DNA from: Limonium bicolor
Lineage: Eukaryota > Streptophyta > Magnoliopsida > Caryophyllales > Plumbaginaceae
DNA: 64,000 nt
Assembly (NCBI GenBank): GCA_023374045.1
Contig: CM041776.1
Span: 347,447,636 to 347,511,635, forward strand
Reading direction: 5' to 3'
Part shown: one piece after another, positions 33,420 to 44,369 of the stretch
Numbering within the stretch: position 1 is the stretch's first letter
Layout: each line of letters begins with the position of its first letter
Notes under the pieces: model-generated
Databases searched by the model: none
The model's input: the letters and a program-made list of their open reading frames with translations, nothing else
What the model was told of the DNA's origin: nothing
Made by a program: the position numbers and the translations under genes

Positions 33420-35910
33420 ATATATATAAAGAATAAAATAGTAACTTAGGTTAAATCAAGGAACTAAATTAATCTACCTTTATATAATTATTAATATGGT
33501 AGTTAATATACTTAATAGAAACTAAGGAAAATACTTTATTTTATAAACCATATTTTGGATGTAGATATGTGTAAAAGTTAATATAAGATATTAAATACAA
33601 TAAAACTACATAAAGAATGTCTTGAATAAATCCTAGTATACATATACGATAAATAAATAAATAAAAGACATAAAATACCTTATAGCAAGTAGAATATGAA
33701 GGAATTAATAAGTTAAACTAAACCTATACATAATACTATTAAAGAATATTATATGAGGTAGTATTGAATTGTGGTTATGGAATTAAGCTTAAGAGTTATC
33801 TTGGATTTCTAAGATTTATATAAACCATATTAAAATACATGTGTAATATTATTTGTCAAAGACCAGAATATAAATCTATAATTGGTTAGGTAATTAATAA
33901 GTTGGGACTTAGGAATATTTGTAATTAGATTTTACACAAATAGAACTTACTATATAATTAATAAATAAATGTAATACTTTTACATCTAAATGTTCTTAAT
34001 ATATAACAATAATAAAATAATAAAATACTTTTACATCTAAATGTGAGGTGGAATAGTAAGTCTAGATTTAATCATTTCTTAACATTTATGGTATTGAAAT
34101 ATAACTTAATGTTTTAAGATAAAATCATTAAAAGGATTATGATATATCTATATTAAACGATGATTTGGAAATTATCTAAATAATTATCCTTAAGGTTCTT
34201 AGAATTAGATAAGCCATATAAATACATTTGTTACCAATAATCAGGATGTGAGTTTACAATTAAGTGAGGTATTTAGTAGTGAGAATTTATAGGAAGATTT
34301 ATAAATAGAAATTTGATACTTAAAACCTTTGAACCTTTTTTAGATAAAACTAAGTTGCATAAGATATTATATTGATATACTTTACGGTAATGGGAAGTAA
34401 TGATAGGTTATTTGAATATAAATATGTGAATTTTCATAATAGATTATCTTATTAAATAATTAACAATTTCACTTATGAACCAGAATTTAATTCTTTGATA
34501 AATTCTACTCTATGTAGATATATTGTTCATCCTAAATACAATAAAGGAAATTAATTTATTAGGTTATTCCTTTGAAACCTTAGGTTTTGTAAAACAATTT
34601 AAAACGTATTTAAGGCTTATGTTTAATGAAGTTTAGTACAAAGGATTATACATAGTCTATAGAGAGAATGTGTGTAAAAATAAAACATTTAGGAAATTAA
34701 ATGTAAGTAAGGATACATAAAAGGTTATACTAAACACCTTATTGTATAGGTAATAATAAAACATATAATATACCTTGTGAATACTAAATGTAAGATTAAT
34801 TCGTTAAATCTAAGTTAAATATAGTATAGTTATTCAGGATGAGAAGCAATTTAACATCTTATGACAAGTTTATTAGATGGTTGTAATTAAAAGTCATTCT
34901 GAACTAAAGATGAGATAATTGAGTTTAGCAGTTCAATTAAGTTATAATAAACGCGTCTACAACATTATGATTCCAATATACAAGATGTAGATCTTAATTA
35001 AGTTAAGGGAAAGACTTAATCATAATGGGTTATCTAGTAGATATTGTTTGAATACATAATCTTTACATTGTGAGATAATAGTATAGTATTCTGAGATGAG
35101 TCCATCATAGGTCATAATACAATGTTTATTCTAAATTAAGAATAAAGGTATTGAGCTTAAGATTATTTGAAATTCTTAGATTTAATTATATAATATAAAC
35201 ACATTATATGATATAAAGGTCTCAAAAGTTTTGATTGTGAGGATTGTGGTTAAATATGAATTAAGTGGATAGGAGTGGACAGTTAGCAGGTGTTAATAAA
35301 TACATTCCTTGATCCTACAACCTTGGGCTATACAACCTTCTAAAATAAGTCAATGGTTATACATAACATTTAAGCGAGGGCTTATGAGATGATTGAGATT
35401 TGGAAATAAGAGAGAGGAAGTTATTTAAGTTTAACTTAGGGTACAGGTTATTGATAGTAAATTATCTTCAATTTCCTCAGAGAATTGTTGAATGTTTGTA
35501 CGAGTTTACTAGAACTGCTACAGCGTTGGCCAGGTACGATTTCTCGTACTCCGATATTTTTGCTGATTGACTTGTGGAATGTTTTGGAAAACGCTAACTG
35601 ACTTTAAGAGGAATTCTAAAAAGGAAATGGTTGTGTGACTAACTCAGCTTGTGTGACTAACTGAGCCTTGAATGCGAAACTCACTTGGGTATTGGTTCCT
35701 TCTTTTTGGTGCCCCGTTAGACATTGGCTGCTTAGGATTTACGTTTCTGCACTCTGTAGGACTGAGTGTTTTGGTATTGCTCTGGGTAGTTAGTGAACTA
35801 GTGGGAATATGGAAAAAGGTCAATCTTGGAAATTCTTCTTTTGACTCTGGATATCGTTTCATCCATGAGCTGTACTTGAGGTTTCGACGTGCGCGCGTCT
35901 TCAATGGTAA

Positions 35911-36044
35911 CAGTGAGGGGCTGTATATCCCCTGTCCCAAAAGGGACGTGATAGACAGTGAGGGGCTGTATATCCCCTGTCCCAAAAGGGACGTTGTAGA
36001 CAGTGAGGGGCTGTATATCCCCTGTCCTAAAAGGACGTACTTGG
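35911..36044. repeat. Three-copy 45-bp tandem repeat with two hairpins per unit
   Basis: Units start at 35911, 35956 and 36001. Each contains 'ggggctgtatatcccc' and 'gtcccaaaagggac', both self-complementary. In the third unit the second stem is 'gtcctaaaaggac', which still pairs. The ORFs on both strands across it are low-complexity readings of the repeat. Confidence 0.95.
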
Positions 36045-38596
36045 CGGTGGGGGCCATCTCTCCCAGTTGAATTATTCCATTCTTGAGTTATTGGTTCTTG
36101 GATCTATCTTATCATTCCTAGTCCTTTGTGACTATCTGAGTCTTTCTACTCCTAACGGGAAATGGGTTTAACTAAGGCATTGGATGTCCACTAACACATG
36201 GTGTGGTTTTGTTTCACTAACTTTACCTTTTCTATTATTTATCTTTATCCTTAACTTGTTATCTTTGGCTTGGTGATTTTAAAGTGCCTTGTTTCCCTGC
36301 TTTACTTTCAAGAGTTTAATTTCAGGTTACTGTTTATTTTGAAGAGTTGTTTTTTAAAGATTGTTTTGGAGAATTGTACCAGTTCCATTCCAGGGAACTA
36401 ACTCACCCCTCCCGGGGTGGGCTGCTTGGTTTCATCTTGCATGTATTAATTGTTTATACAGGTGGCCACGAAGAGCATGAGTGATTGGGATGGGAAATAG
36501 GAATTGTGGAGAGTTATTCTATTTTACTAGTAGTTTGTGTTATGTTGTTTTTCTCGAGTTCAGACCGTAGCTTTTGTAATTTTATAAGTTGTAATTGGTG
36601 AGGTTTGGTGCCGGGTATTGGAACCCGATGGTCTGTAAACGCTAGTAGAGATTTTATATTCCGCTGTTGAAATACCCCGTAATTAAAAACAGTGATTAAT
36701 TAGGCTAATTATATTTTTAAAGGCTTAATTACACTTAAATAAATACGAGGGAACAAATCCCGAAGAAAACACACCTTTAAAAATGGGTTAAAAGCATAAA
36801 CGAACCTTAAAGCGCGTTTTTCGAGGAAACCGGGAAAACACGACTTTAAGCGGGTCAAATAGACTCGTAACAATTTTGGTCAACTAAATAGTCACTAATA
36901 AATATTAGTGGAGCTTTAGAACCAATAAAATTGATTAAAACGAGAAAATCAGGAAAACGGGTACCGGTTAGTGAAAACTGTAACAACCGGTAAGTTGTGG
37001 GGTGAGAATGCAAATAAAGAAACTTAGTGTGTCCACTTTTGTAAATAAAAAGCAAAAAAATTGAGTGTGTGTGAGTGTGGGATCGAGAGCCCCTCCTCCC
37101 TCACTCTCTTTATTCTCTCTTATTAGCTAAAAGACAAGCCTAATAAGTAAAGCAAAAGCAAAAATAAAACTCTCTCTCCTCACAACTCCTCCCTCACTCA
37201 CGTTTTTTCCCCTCCTTTCTATTCTCTCTATTTCTTCTTCTTCTACCTTGCGACAGCCATGGAGAATTAGAGGAACTCACACAACTCCCTCCTTCTCTCC
37301 TCTTGTCAACCCATCAATCTTGCTCCAAAAATTATAAAATTAGTACCATTGGAATCCCCTTGCAAAGGAGAACATTTCCCTCCTTTCAAAATCCAAAAGC
37401 TCAACTTTCATTTCGGTGGGTATTCTCCATTTGAAGATTCAAGTCCACCATTAGAAGCACCTTCACCTCCTTGTCATTTTGAGGTAAAAACATTCTTGGA
37501 AATCTATCTTTTTCTAGGCCTTATGGGCAAAACAAAATTCAACTAAACCTTGTTGGTGTCTTTTGCTCTAGCCGATTTTGGGCTCCATCTTTGGGTGTTG
37601 GAATCTTGCTTTGGTTGCTGTCCACCACTCCACCCATTCATTGGAAGGTAATGCTCATTCTAAATCTTAAACCAAGCATAACCCTATATTGATGAAGATA
37701 GTTCCTAGTAGTTGTGTATGTTGATATGGGGTTGTAGCATTGGTGTGTTGAACCCCATTGAAACCGAGAACAAGGAGAAAGAAAGAGGAAAAGAAGAAGA
37801 AGAAAAGAAAGAAAGAAAAACTAGCAAGACAAGGTAATTGCTCTTACCTTGAACTAGTTTTGTATGTAGTAGTGTAACAGATTTTAAGTAGTAAAATGAG
37901 TAATGTATTTGAGTAATGAGTAGTAGTAATGTAGTAGTGTATTGGAGAAGAGAACGTAACAGTTGTTGAAGTTTTAAATGATGTTTAAAACTTGGGAAAA
38001 CATTGGGTAGTGAATGTGTATGTGTGCAGGAATTTTATGTGTTGTAGTGTTGGATTGTGAGAATAAGGTATTGTATAAACAGGTTGTGAGAATGTGAACT
38101 TGTGAGCTGAAATAGTGTGTGGAGAATGTTAGAAATATAGGGGAGACCATGTCAATTTTGTGTAAGAATGAGAAGACTTAAGTTGTTTAAGAAGAGAAGT
38201 ATTTGGAGAGTTTTAAAGGGATGTTTAGTAGCTTGTAACAATTTTTAGTAGGAGTTTGTAAATGGGATGGAATTAGGTTGAGAGTTAATGTATTTAAGAT
38301 GCTAAGAGTAGCATTAGTTGAGGGAGTAGTGGAGTATTAAGGGCTAAGGTGAAAATCTGTAGCATAGGAGGAAAACAAAAATCTGTAGCATTAGTGTGAA
38401 GAAAACTAGTATAAGTGTTGAAATGAAATGAGGAAATGTGTAAGGGAATGTAAGGTTTGAGTAGTAAGTTTGGTAGATGGATTAAGGTGATTTAGAACAT
38501 CTAAATGAGTGGTAAACATGTAGGAAAGTATTGGTAAAGATTGGGGAAACAATGGGTAACAAAAACACCCAAAACAGATTTTAAAACTGAAGTACT

Positions 38597-39140
38597 GGGC
38601 CGGACCGACCTTAGGACCGAACTTGCAAGGTCGGTCGAGCCCAGATTTACAAGAAGGGAAACCTTCTGGAATCGACTGACCTTGCGACCGAACTTGCAAG
38701 TCCGGTCGGACCAGAAATTTCTCCCGTCAGAAAACCTTCTGGAATGGACCGAACTTGCGACCGGACTTGCAAGTTCGGTCGGCCAGAAAAATTCCTGTAA
38801 TGCAAGCTACTGGAATGGACCGACCTTGCGACCGGACTTGCAAGGTCGGTCGGGCTAAAATTTTCAAATACGAAACCTACTGGAATGACGACCGACCTGG
38901 GGGACACGGAAACGGTTGCAAGGTCGGTCGGGCTAAAATTTTCAAATACAAAACCTACTGGAATGGACCACCTTGGGACGGACTTGCAAGGTCGGTCAGG
39001 CTAAAATTTTCAAATACGAAACTTACTGGAATGACCGACCTTGGGACGGACTTGCAAGGTCGGTCGGCCCTGGAATTTTTACACGATGTAGTCTACTGAA
39101 ATGGACCGGACTTGCAAGGTCGGTCGCAAGTCCGATCGAG
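38597..39140. repeat. GC-rich palindrome array in the 5' LTR of the AlkB element
   Basis: About eight units with a period of roughly 60-67 bp. Each is built as (G)ACCGACCTT...GCGACCGGACTTGC AAGGTCGGTCGG and joined by linkers ending 'tactggaatgga' or 'ttctggaat'. Some units here are shortened (38880-39120) relative to the 3' LTR copy. Followed by an A-run at 39140. Confidence 0.9.
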
Positions 39141-40443
39141 TAAAAAAAAATGTTTAACTATATGATTATAGTAATCATATATACATATATATGCCTACAT
39201 ACACATATGCATATATATGTAGTAACACACCATTAATGAAGTAGTAATGGTAAGAAAGTAAGTAAATGAGTAAGGAAGCAAGCTTAAGAAGTAATAGGAA
39301 AAGAATGGTTTTATAACCAAGTAAGAAAGTAATGGAGTAGTAAGTATACATTGAAAGTATCAATGAAGGAGTAAGTAGATCAATAATGATCATTGATCAT
39401 ACTACTTCATGTATGTAGGAATCCCATAGTTGAGCTCCAAAGGACCGGTAGTACCCTACGACGGTGAACGGTATGATTTCTTCATGCCTGTATCCTAACT
39501 TGGTTACCCCCGATTTGCGTGCTTATGTGATCACCAATAAGATAAATGCACGAATCGGACTTATATTGCACTTAACTGTGTTTGGACTATTTTGTTTCTT
39601 GTTGAATCTTCTGAACATTTATTGGTATAATCATGAAATGTATGAATGGAAATGAAGTGTATGTGTAAGTAATGAGTACTTGTGTATTGTATGTATGTAT
39701 GGAAGTAAGTATGGACTTCTACTAATTCCTAACAATCTAACTCCTAACATGAGTAATGAGTAAAATGGAATGAGTAAAAGCCCGATATAGTTTCGGCCAC
39801 GCGTGAGGATAAGGAAACACAAGAGGTTGGATCCGAATCCTGGCTATAAGCTTTTTCCTTGGACCAAATCCCTTGAATGGGTAGCAGCCTGGATTAGTGG
39901 GCCACCCTAAAGCCCGGTGGTGGGATGTATAATCCCTGCCCGGAGGTCAACCGACTTAACTGGAAGTAAAAGTATGTATTAGAAGTAAGTATTGTATTTG
40001 TCTTGGTCTGACTATTGTTGTCATTGACCCGGAGTTAAAGTATTGAACACCCGAATTACCCAGGGTGTGTAATAAGGCCTAAATACCTTTGTAGGTAATA
40101 AGGCTAACAGACCTTTGTATGTATTGGAGAATTGTATCTCCGTGATGCGGTGAGTATGGTAAGTATGAATGGATGACTTGTATTGTACCTCTTGTATGTA
40201 TTGTATGTATGTATGCTTGGTGAAATGAATGTATTGTATGTACTGTATAAAGCATGTATGTATGTATGAATGAAACGAACCGCATGTACTCGACCAAATA
40301 GTTGGCGTACCCTCGCTAGTACACGGGGTATGCGGTTATCATATGCAGCGTAAGCTGACCCCTAGGGGGAATGTTTTTACTCCACAGGTACCCGCGAGGT
40401 GTGACAGAAGGGTAAGGACGGAATGTGATACTTTTTGGTAGAC

Positions 40444-41620
40444 TGTAACACCCCTACTATTAATTCAGTCATTACCGTCCAATTTCCTCGTGCTTCCTGA
40501 GTCACGCAGCGGATACATACTTACATACCTCGGGTGATACAATGCCGTTAGTCACCCACGTGACTAACAAGGCTACTACTTCTACATACAGCATCGGTCT
40601 GATGGACCGGAATATCCGAGTACTACTTAATACAATACGTACTCTCATTACATACTGATTACTACAATACTCCATTCGATACAATACTTCACAACTCCGT
40701 ACAAGATAATACACTACGCATACCGAGTTTACTAGGTTCCAAAATCAATACAGTACTTCTCCCAAATTCATACACACTTACTAGGAATCAATCTGCTACC
40801 CATTCCTCACAAACTAGATACTTCTAATTACGAGGCGCGCCACCGGTCTCTTACCTTGACCGTATTCGCTCCGGGTACGTGCACACTAAAAATATTCCCC
40901 CGAGGGGGTCAGCTTTCGCTGAATATGATAACCGCATACCCCGCGTACTAGCGAGGGTACGCCGACCATTTGGTCGAATACATGCAATTCATTTTGCAAT
41001 GCATACATTCATACATACATACATACATGCTTTCATTCACGATACTACAATACTACACAAGGATACATACGTACGCACAATACAATACATGCTTGGAAGA
41101 CAGTACAAGTCAACCAATACTTACTTACCATCTTTCAGGATACACATACACAATACATACTCATTACATACCCAATACACAATACGGAGATACAATTCTC
41201 CATACATACAAAGGTCCAGTTAGCTTCATTACACACCCGGGTTAATCGGGTGTTCGATACTACTTTACTTCCGGTCAATGACTTACAATAGTCAAGACCA
41301 ATACACATACAATACTTACTTCTTACATACTTTGCTTCCAGTTAAGTCGGTATGACCTCCGGGCAGGGATTACTACATCCCACCACCGGGCTTTAGGGTG
41401 GCCCACTAATCCAGGATGCTACCCATTCAAGGGAATTGGTCCATGGAAAAGATTACAGCCAGGATTCGGATCCAACCTCTTGTGTTTCCATATCCTCACG
41501 CGTGGCCGAAACTATATCGGACTTCTACTCATTCCATTTACTCATTACTCAAGTTAGAGTTAGAATGTTAGGAATTAGTAGAAGTCAATACTTCATTTCC
41601 ATACATACATACAATACTCA
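40444..41620 (-). mobile_element. Inverted LTR 3' fragment inside the 5' LTR
   Basis: Begins TGTAACACCCC at 40444, the exact complement of an LTR 3' terminus, and runs as the complement of the LTR's last 1.2 kb or so, including inverted 'cccaccaccgggctt' and 'cctcacgcgtggccgaaac'. It differs from the host LTR more than the two host LTRs differ from each other, so it derives from a related element. It stops internally at about 41620. Absent from the 3' LTR. Confidence 0.85.
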
Positions 41621-42531
41621 AGCCCGGTGGTGGGATGTAGTAATCCCTGCCCGGAGGTCACACCGACTTAACTGGAAGTAAAGTATGTAAGAAGTAAGTA
41701 TTGTATTTGTATTGGTCTTGACTATTGTAAGTCATTGACCCGGAGTAAAAGTATTGAACACCCGATTAACCCGGGTGTGTAATAAGGCTAACATGACCTT
41801 TGTATGTATTGGAGAATTGTATCTCCGTGTGATGCGGTGAGTATGGTAAGTATGAATGGATGACTTGTATTGTACCTCTTGTATGTATTGTATGTATGTA
41901 TGCTTGGTGAAATGAATGTATTGTATTGTACTGTATAAAGCATGTATGTATGTATGAATGAAACGAACCGCATGTACTCGACCAAATAGTTGGCGTACCC
42001 TCGCTAGTACGCGGGGTATGCGGTTATCATATGCAGCGTAAGCTGACCCCCTAGGGGAATGTTTTACTCCACAGGTACCCGCGAGGTGTGACAGAAGGGT
42101 AAGGACGGAATGTGATACTTTTTGGTAGACAGTAGGATAGAAACGGTGTACTGAGTTGTACACGGCTAAGGCCTTTTATGTAGCCGGTGTACCATGTGGT
42201 ACACCTTTTTGGATAATGAATGCATGATTGGATAGTAAGGAGAGAATGTGTAAACTCTTAATTTTTGGGAAGTAGCACTGGATTGTAATTCGCATAACTT
42301 GGATACTCGGTAATCAAATGTAAGTAAGTAATCGGTATTGTAAAGTAAGTAGTATGTATGCATTTTATTCTAATCATCAGACCGATACGGTAAGTAGCAG
42401 TAGCCTTGTTAACCTTGGATGGTTAACGGCGTTGTATCACCCGCCGGGAGTAGGTAAGTATTCCGCTGCGAGTAAGGCAATTATGGGAATGATTAGAGGA
42501 TAATGAAAGGATTAGCGGTTGAGGTGTTACA

Positions 42532-42757
42532 AAAAGGGGTATCAGAGCGAAGTCTCGCTCTGATGATTAGAATCTTAAGAGTAGTGATTACCGAGTTAGG
42601 ATTTCAACCGTCTTAAGACGGATATTTAGAAACCTAACTAGGAACTACCGTTAGCAATAACGGATACCATTAACGCCTGCAAAGACGATACCATTGTTTG
42701 AATGAAGACCATGAGGTCATAGTATCACGACATCTAATGTAATCCACACTTGTTCAG
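42532..42757 (+). promoter_or_regulatory. PBS and leader of the AlkB element
   Basis: 'ggtatcagagcg' at 42538-42549 is the usual tRNA-Met-type primer site, six bases after the LTR end. The leader ends in 'ccacacttgttcag' immediately before the gag ATG (42758). That is a good 3' splice site, so a spliced leader from the LTR is possible. Confidence 0.8.
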
Positions 42758-43405
42758 ATGTCAGGACGTGGTCCAGGTCGTCCCAGAGGAGGGGGCAACG
42801 AAGGACCAAGCGCGCAGACGATAGCCGAAATCGTCGCCGCCACGGTAGCACAGATGCTACCGGATGTAATCACTGCTGTACAACAAACACAGCAGCAGCA
42901 GCCCGACCCACCTCATCCCCGAGAAACGAATTGGGTAAAAGCTGTCGCCGACCTTCGACCTCCATGCTTTAGAGGCGAGAGCGACCCCGCCAAGCTCGAG
43001 GCCTACCTCTCCGAGATGGAGACGACCTTCGAGACACTTGAGACTCCCGCTGGAGTTCGAGTGAGGATAGCTGCGTACTACCTCAAAGACGCGGCTATGG
43101 ACTGGTGGAAGCTCGTTAAGGCCGAGCACATAGCTGATCCCGCATTTGGATGGGAAGCATTCACCTCTCTCCTCCGATCTAAGTACTACCTCGAGCATGT
43201 CAAGACCAAGAAAAGGCTTGAGCTCGACGCACTAAAAATGACCGAGAAGATGACGGTTGATGAATATTACCGCACCTTCACCGCTCTTCTCCGACTTTTA
43301 CCCGACCTTGGGTATACCGGCCAAGTCTTGGTCGACCGCTTCTACGGCGGATTGAGCCATCGACTCCGGTATGGCATGGGCTTCACACGGTTTACCTCCC
43401 TTCAG

Positions 43406-43490
43406 GTAAACAAGTTGAACCCTTAAAAAGATGAGTAATGTGAATTAGTATCCCCGTATGTAAATGTAACCTAATGCCTAAGTAATTCAG
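43406..43490 (+). other. Gag intron 1 (85 bp)
   Basis: Donor 'ctt cag|gtaaac', acceptor 'taattcag|gagtg'. It contains in-frame stops if unspliced. Removal joins TSLQ to ECYHAASRVEI, a continuous gag domain. Confidence 0.75.
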
Positions 43491-43762
43491 GAGTGTTACC
43501 ACGCTGCATCTCGAGTTGAGATCACCTGCCAGCTAAGAGATGAGGAGCAAGCGCTGAAGCGCAAGGTGAGCGGCAAAGGTAACCCCTCCGATGATCAAAA
43601 CCAATCCAAACCTTGGAAGAAAAGGAAGGGAAGCATTCCCACCATAAGAACACTTCCGGAGACGGCGGTGCCCATGCTGAGAGGGCAAGGCAGCTGAGCC
43701 ATTACAGATTGCCTACACCGCACCAGTGGCAGCGAAGCCACTGAGGTCTCAGCCCTACAGGG

Positions 43763-43855
43763 GTAAGAAACCGAAACCGAATTAGTACGCTTGTGAATTT
43801 GTATGTATGTAGAGTATTGTAAGTATACCGAACCTTGCTAACTTGGAAGCTATAG
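43763..43855 (+). other. Gag intron 2 (93 bp)
   Basis: Donor 'acaggg|gtaaga', branch-like 'gctaact' 17 bases before the acceptor 'gctatag|gttctg'. Removal joins SQPYRG to SGFGQGKNQ, the normal run-up to the zinc knuckle. Confidence 0.8.
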
Positions 43856-44199
43856 GTTCTGGATTTGGCCAAGGAAAGAACCAATCTGATGGCCGCAGCT
43901 ACATCTGCCGTAACTGCAACAAGGATTATCCCGGCACAGATTGCCAAGGAAGGGAGATCCGCTGCTTCACTTGTCAAAAACCGGGCCACCGTGCCAATGC
44001 ATGCCCAGAAAACTCCAAGCCCAAGGGCAACTACTAGGGCTACAAGCAGCGTGAGGGCAAGGAGGTTGTGTCTGGCGATGCTCATGCCCAGCACACCTCG
44101 CAGGGACAGGGGTCCCGAGGTCTGCAGAAGGGCGCACCGCAGAGGCAGCCGGCCTTACACATCATAGACCGTGATGGGACCGGGACTAAGTCCGGCCAG

Positions 44200-44369
44200 G
44201 TAACCACTGCAACCTTTAATCCTTGAAGAGCATGACTAAGTATTAAAGTAATTGTATGAATGAAAGCATGAATGCGTAAGTACTTGAGGTATGAAATTGA
44301 GCATGAGTAAGTAACATGGAAGTATGTATTGAGCATGAAACGAATTAGTAAGCCTAGAACTCACTCTAG
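44200..44369 (+). other. Intron 3 (170 bp) between gag and AlkB
   Basis: Donor 'ggccag|gtaacc' at 44200, acceptor 'actctag|atgaaa' ending at 44369. Both edges are in phase 0, so splicing puts the gag CAG codon directly before ATG-AAA of the AlkB ORF in the same frame. An alternative acceptor 'caatag|gttg' at 45266 would remove AlkB entirely. Confidence 0.6.

Larger units (their letters stand above)
36668..42531 (+). mobile_element. 5' LTR of the AlkB element, with an internal rearrangement
   Basis: 5864 bp against 4140 bp for the 3' LTR. The excess lies between about 39911 and 42130. A segment is present twice in direct order (39911-40443 and 41621-42130), separated by an inverted LTR fragment (40444-41620). 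Elsewhere the two LTRs match closely, base for base with scattered single-base indels. Contains a C/T-rich leader, donor-like 'gaggtaaaaa', acceptor-like 'gtgtgcaggaatt' (38022), the palindrome array 38597-39140, the 'cggtgaacggta' block (39461) and the GACCCC...CAGGTA block. Confidence 0.9.
42758..44199 (+). pseudogene. Gag of the AlkB element, interrupted by introns
   Basis: Exon 1 (42758-43405) starts MSGRGPGRPRGGGNEGPSAQ. It contains the gag domain: FRGESDPAKLEAYLSEMETT, AAYYLKDAAMDWWKLVKAEH, WEAFTSLLRSKYYLEHVKTK, MTVDEYYRTFTALLRLLPDL. Exon 2 (43491-43762) continues ECYHAASRVEITCQLRDEEQ. A single-base frame change near 43620 precedes RLPTPHQWQRS, and YTAPVAAKPLRSQPYRG ends the exon. Exon 3 (43856-44199) has the zinc knuckles: CRNCNKDYPGTDC, whose usual His is Tyr, and the standard CFTCQKPGHRANACP. 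It ends at a CAG codon. Known role: particle formation and RNA binding. Splicing of both introns keeps the frame. The frame change in exon 2 is the only lesion I see. Confidence 0.85.

Noticed and set aside
33000..35300. AT-rich stretch as an organellar insertion or centromeric satellite
   Set aside because: No organellar genes or regular period seen. It lies inside one LTR bounded by a perfect TSD.
35644..36070. ORFs of 130-137 residues on both strands
   Set aside because: They are readings of a 45-bp tandem hairpin repeat inside a solo LTR and show no protein family features.
38597..39140. CRISPR-like array of regular palindromic repeats
   Set aside because: The repeats are in a plant LTR, spacers are near-identical linkers rather than unique sequence, and there are no cas genes.
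41732..42163. Minus ORF of 143 residues in the LTR
   Set aside because: His- and Tyr-rich reading of 'gtatgtat' repeats, also present in shortened form in the other LTR copies without frame conservation.
42538..42549. tRNA gene
   Set aside because: Only the short tRNA-complementary primer site is present. No cloverleaf was found here or at the Athila PBS.
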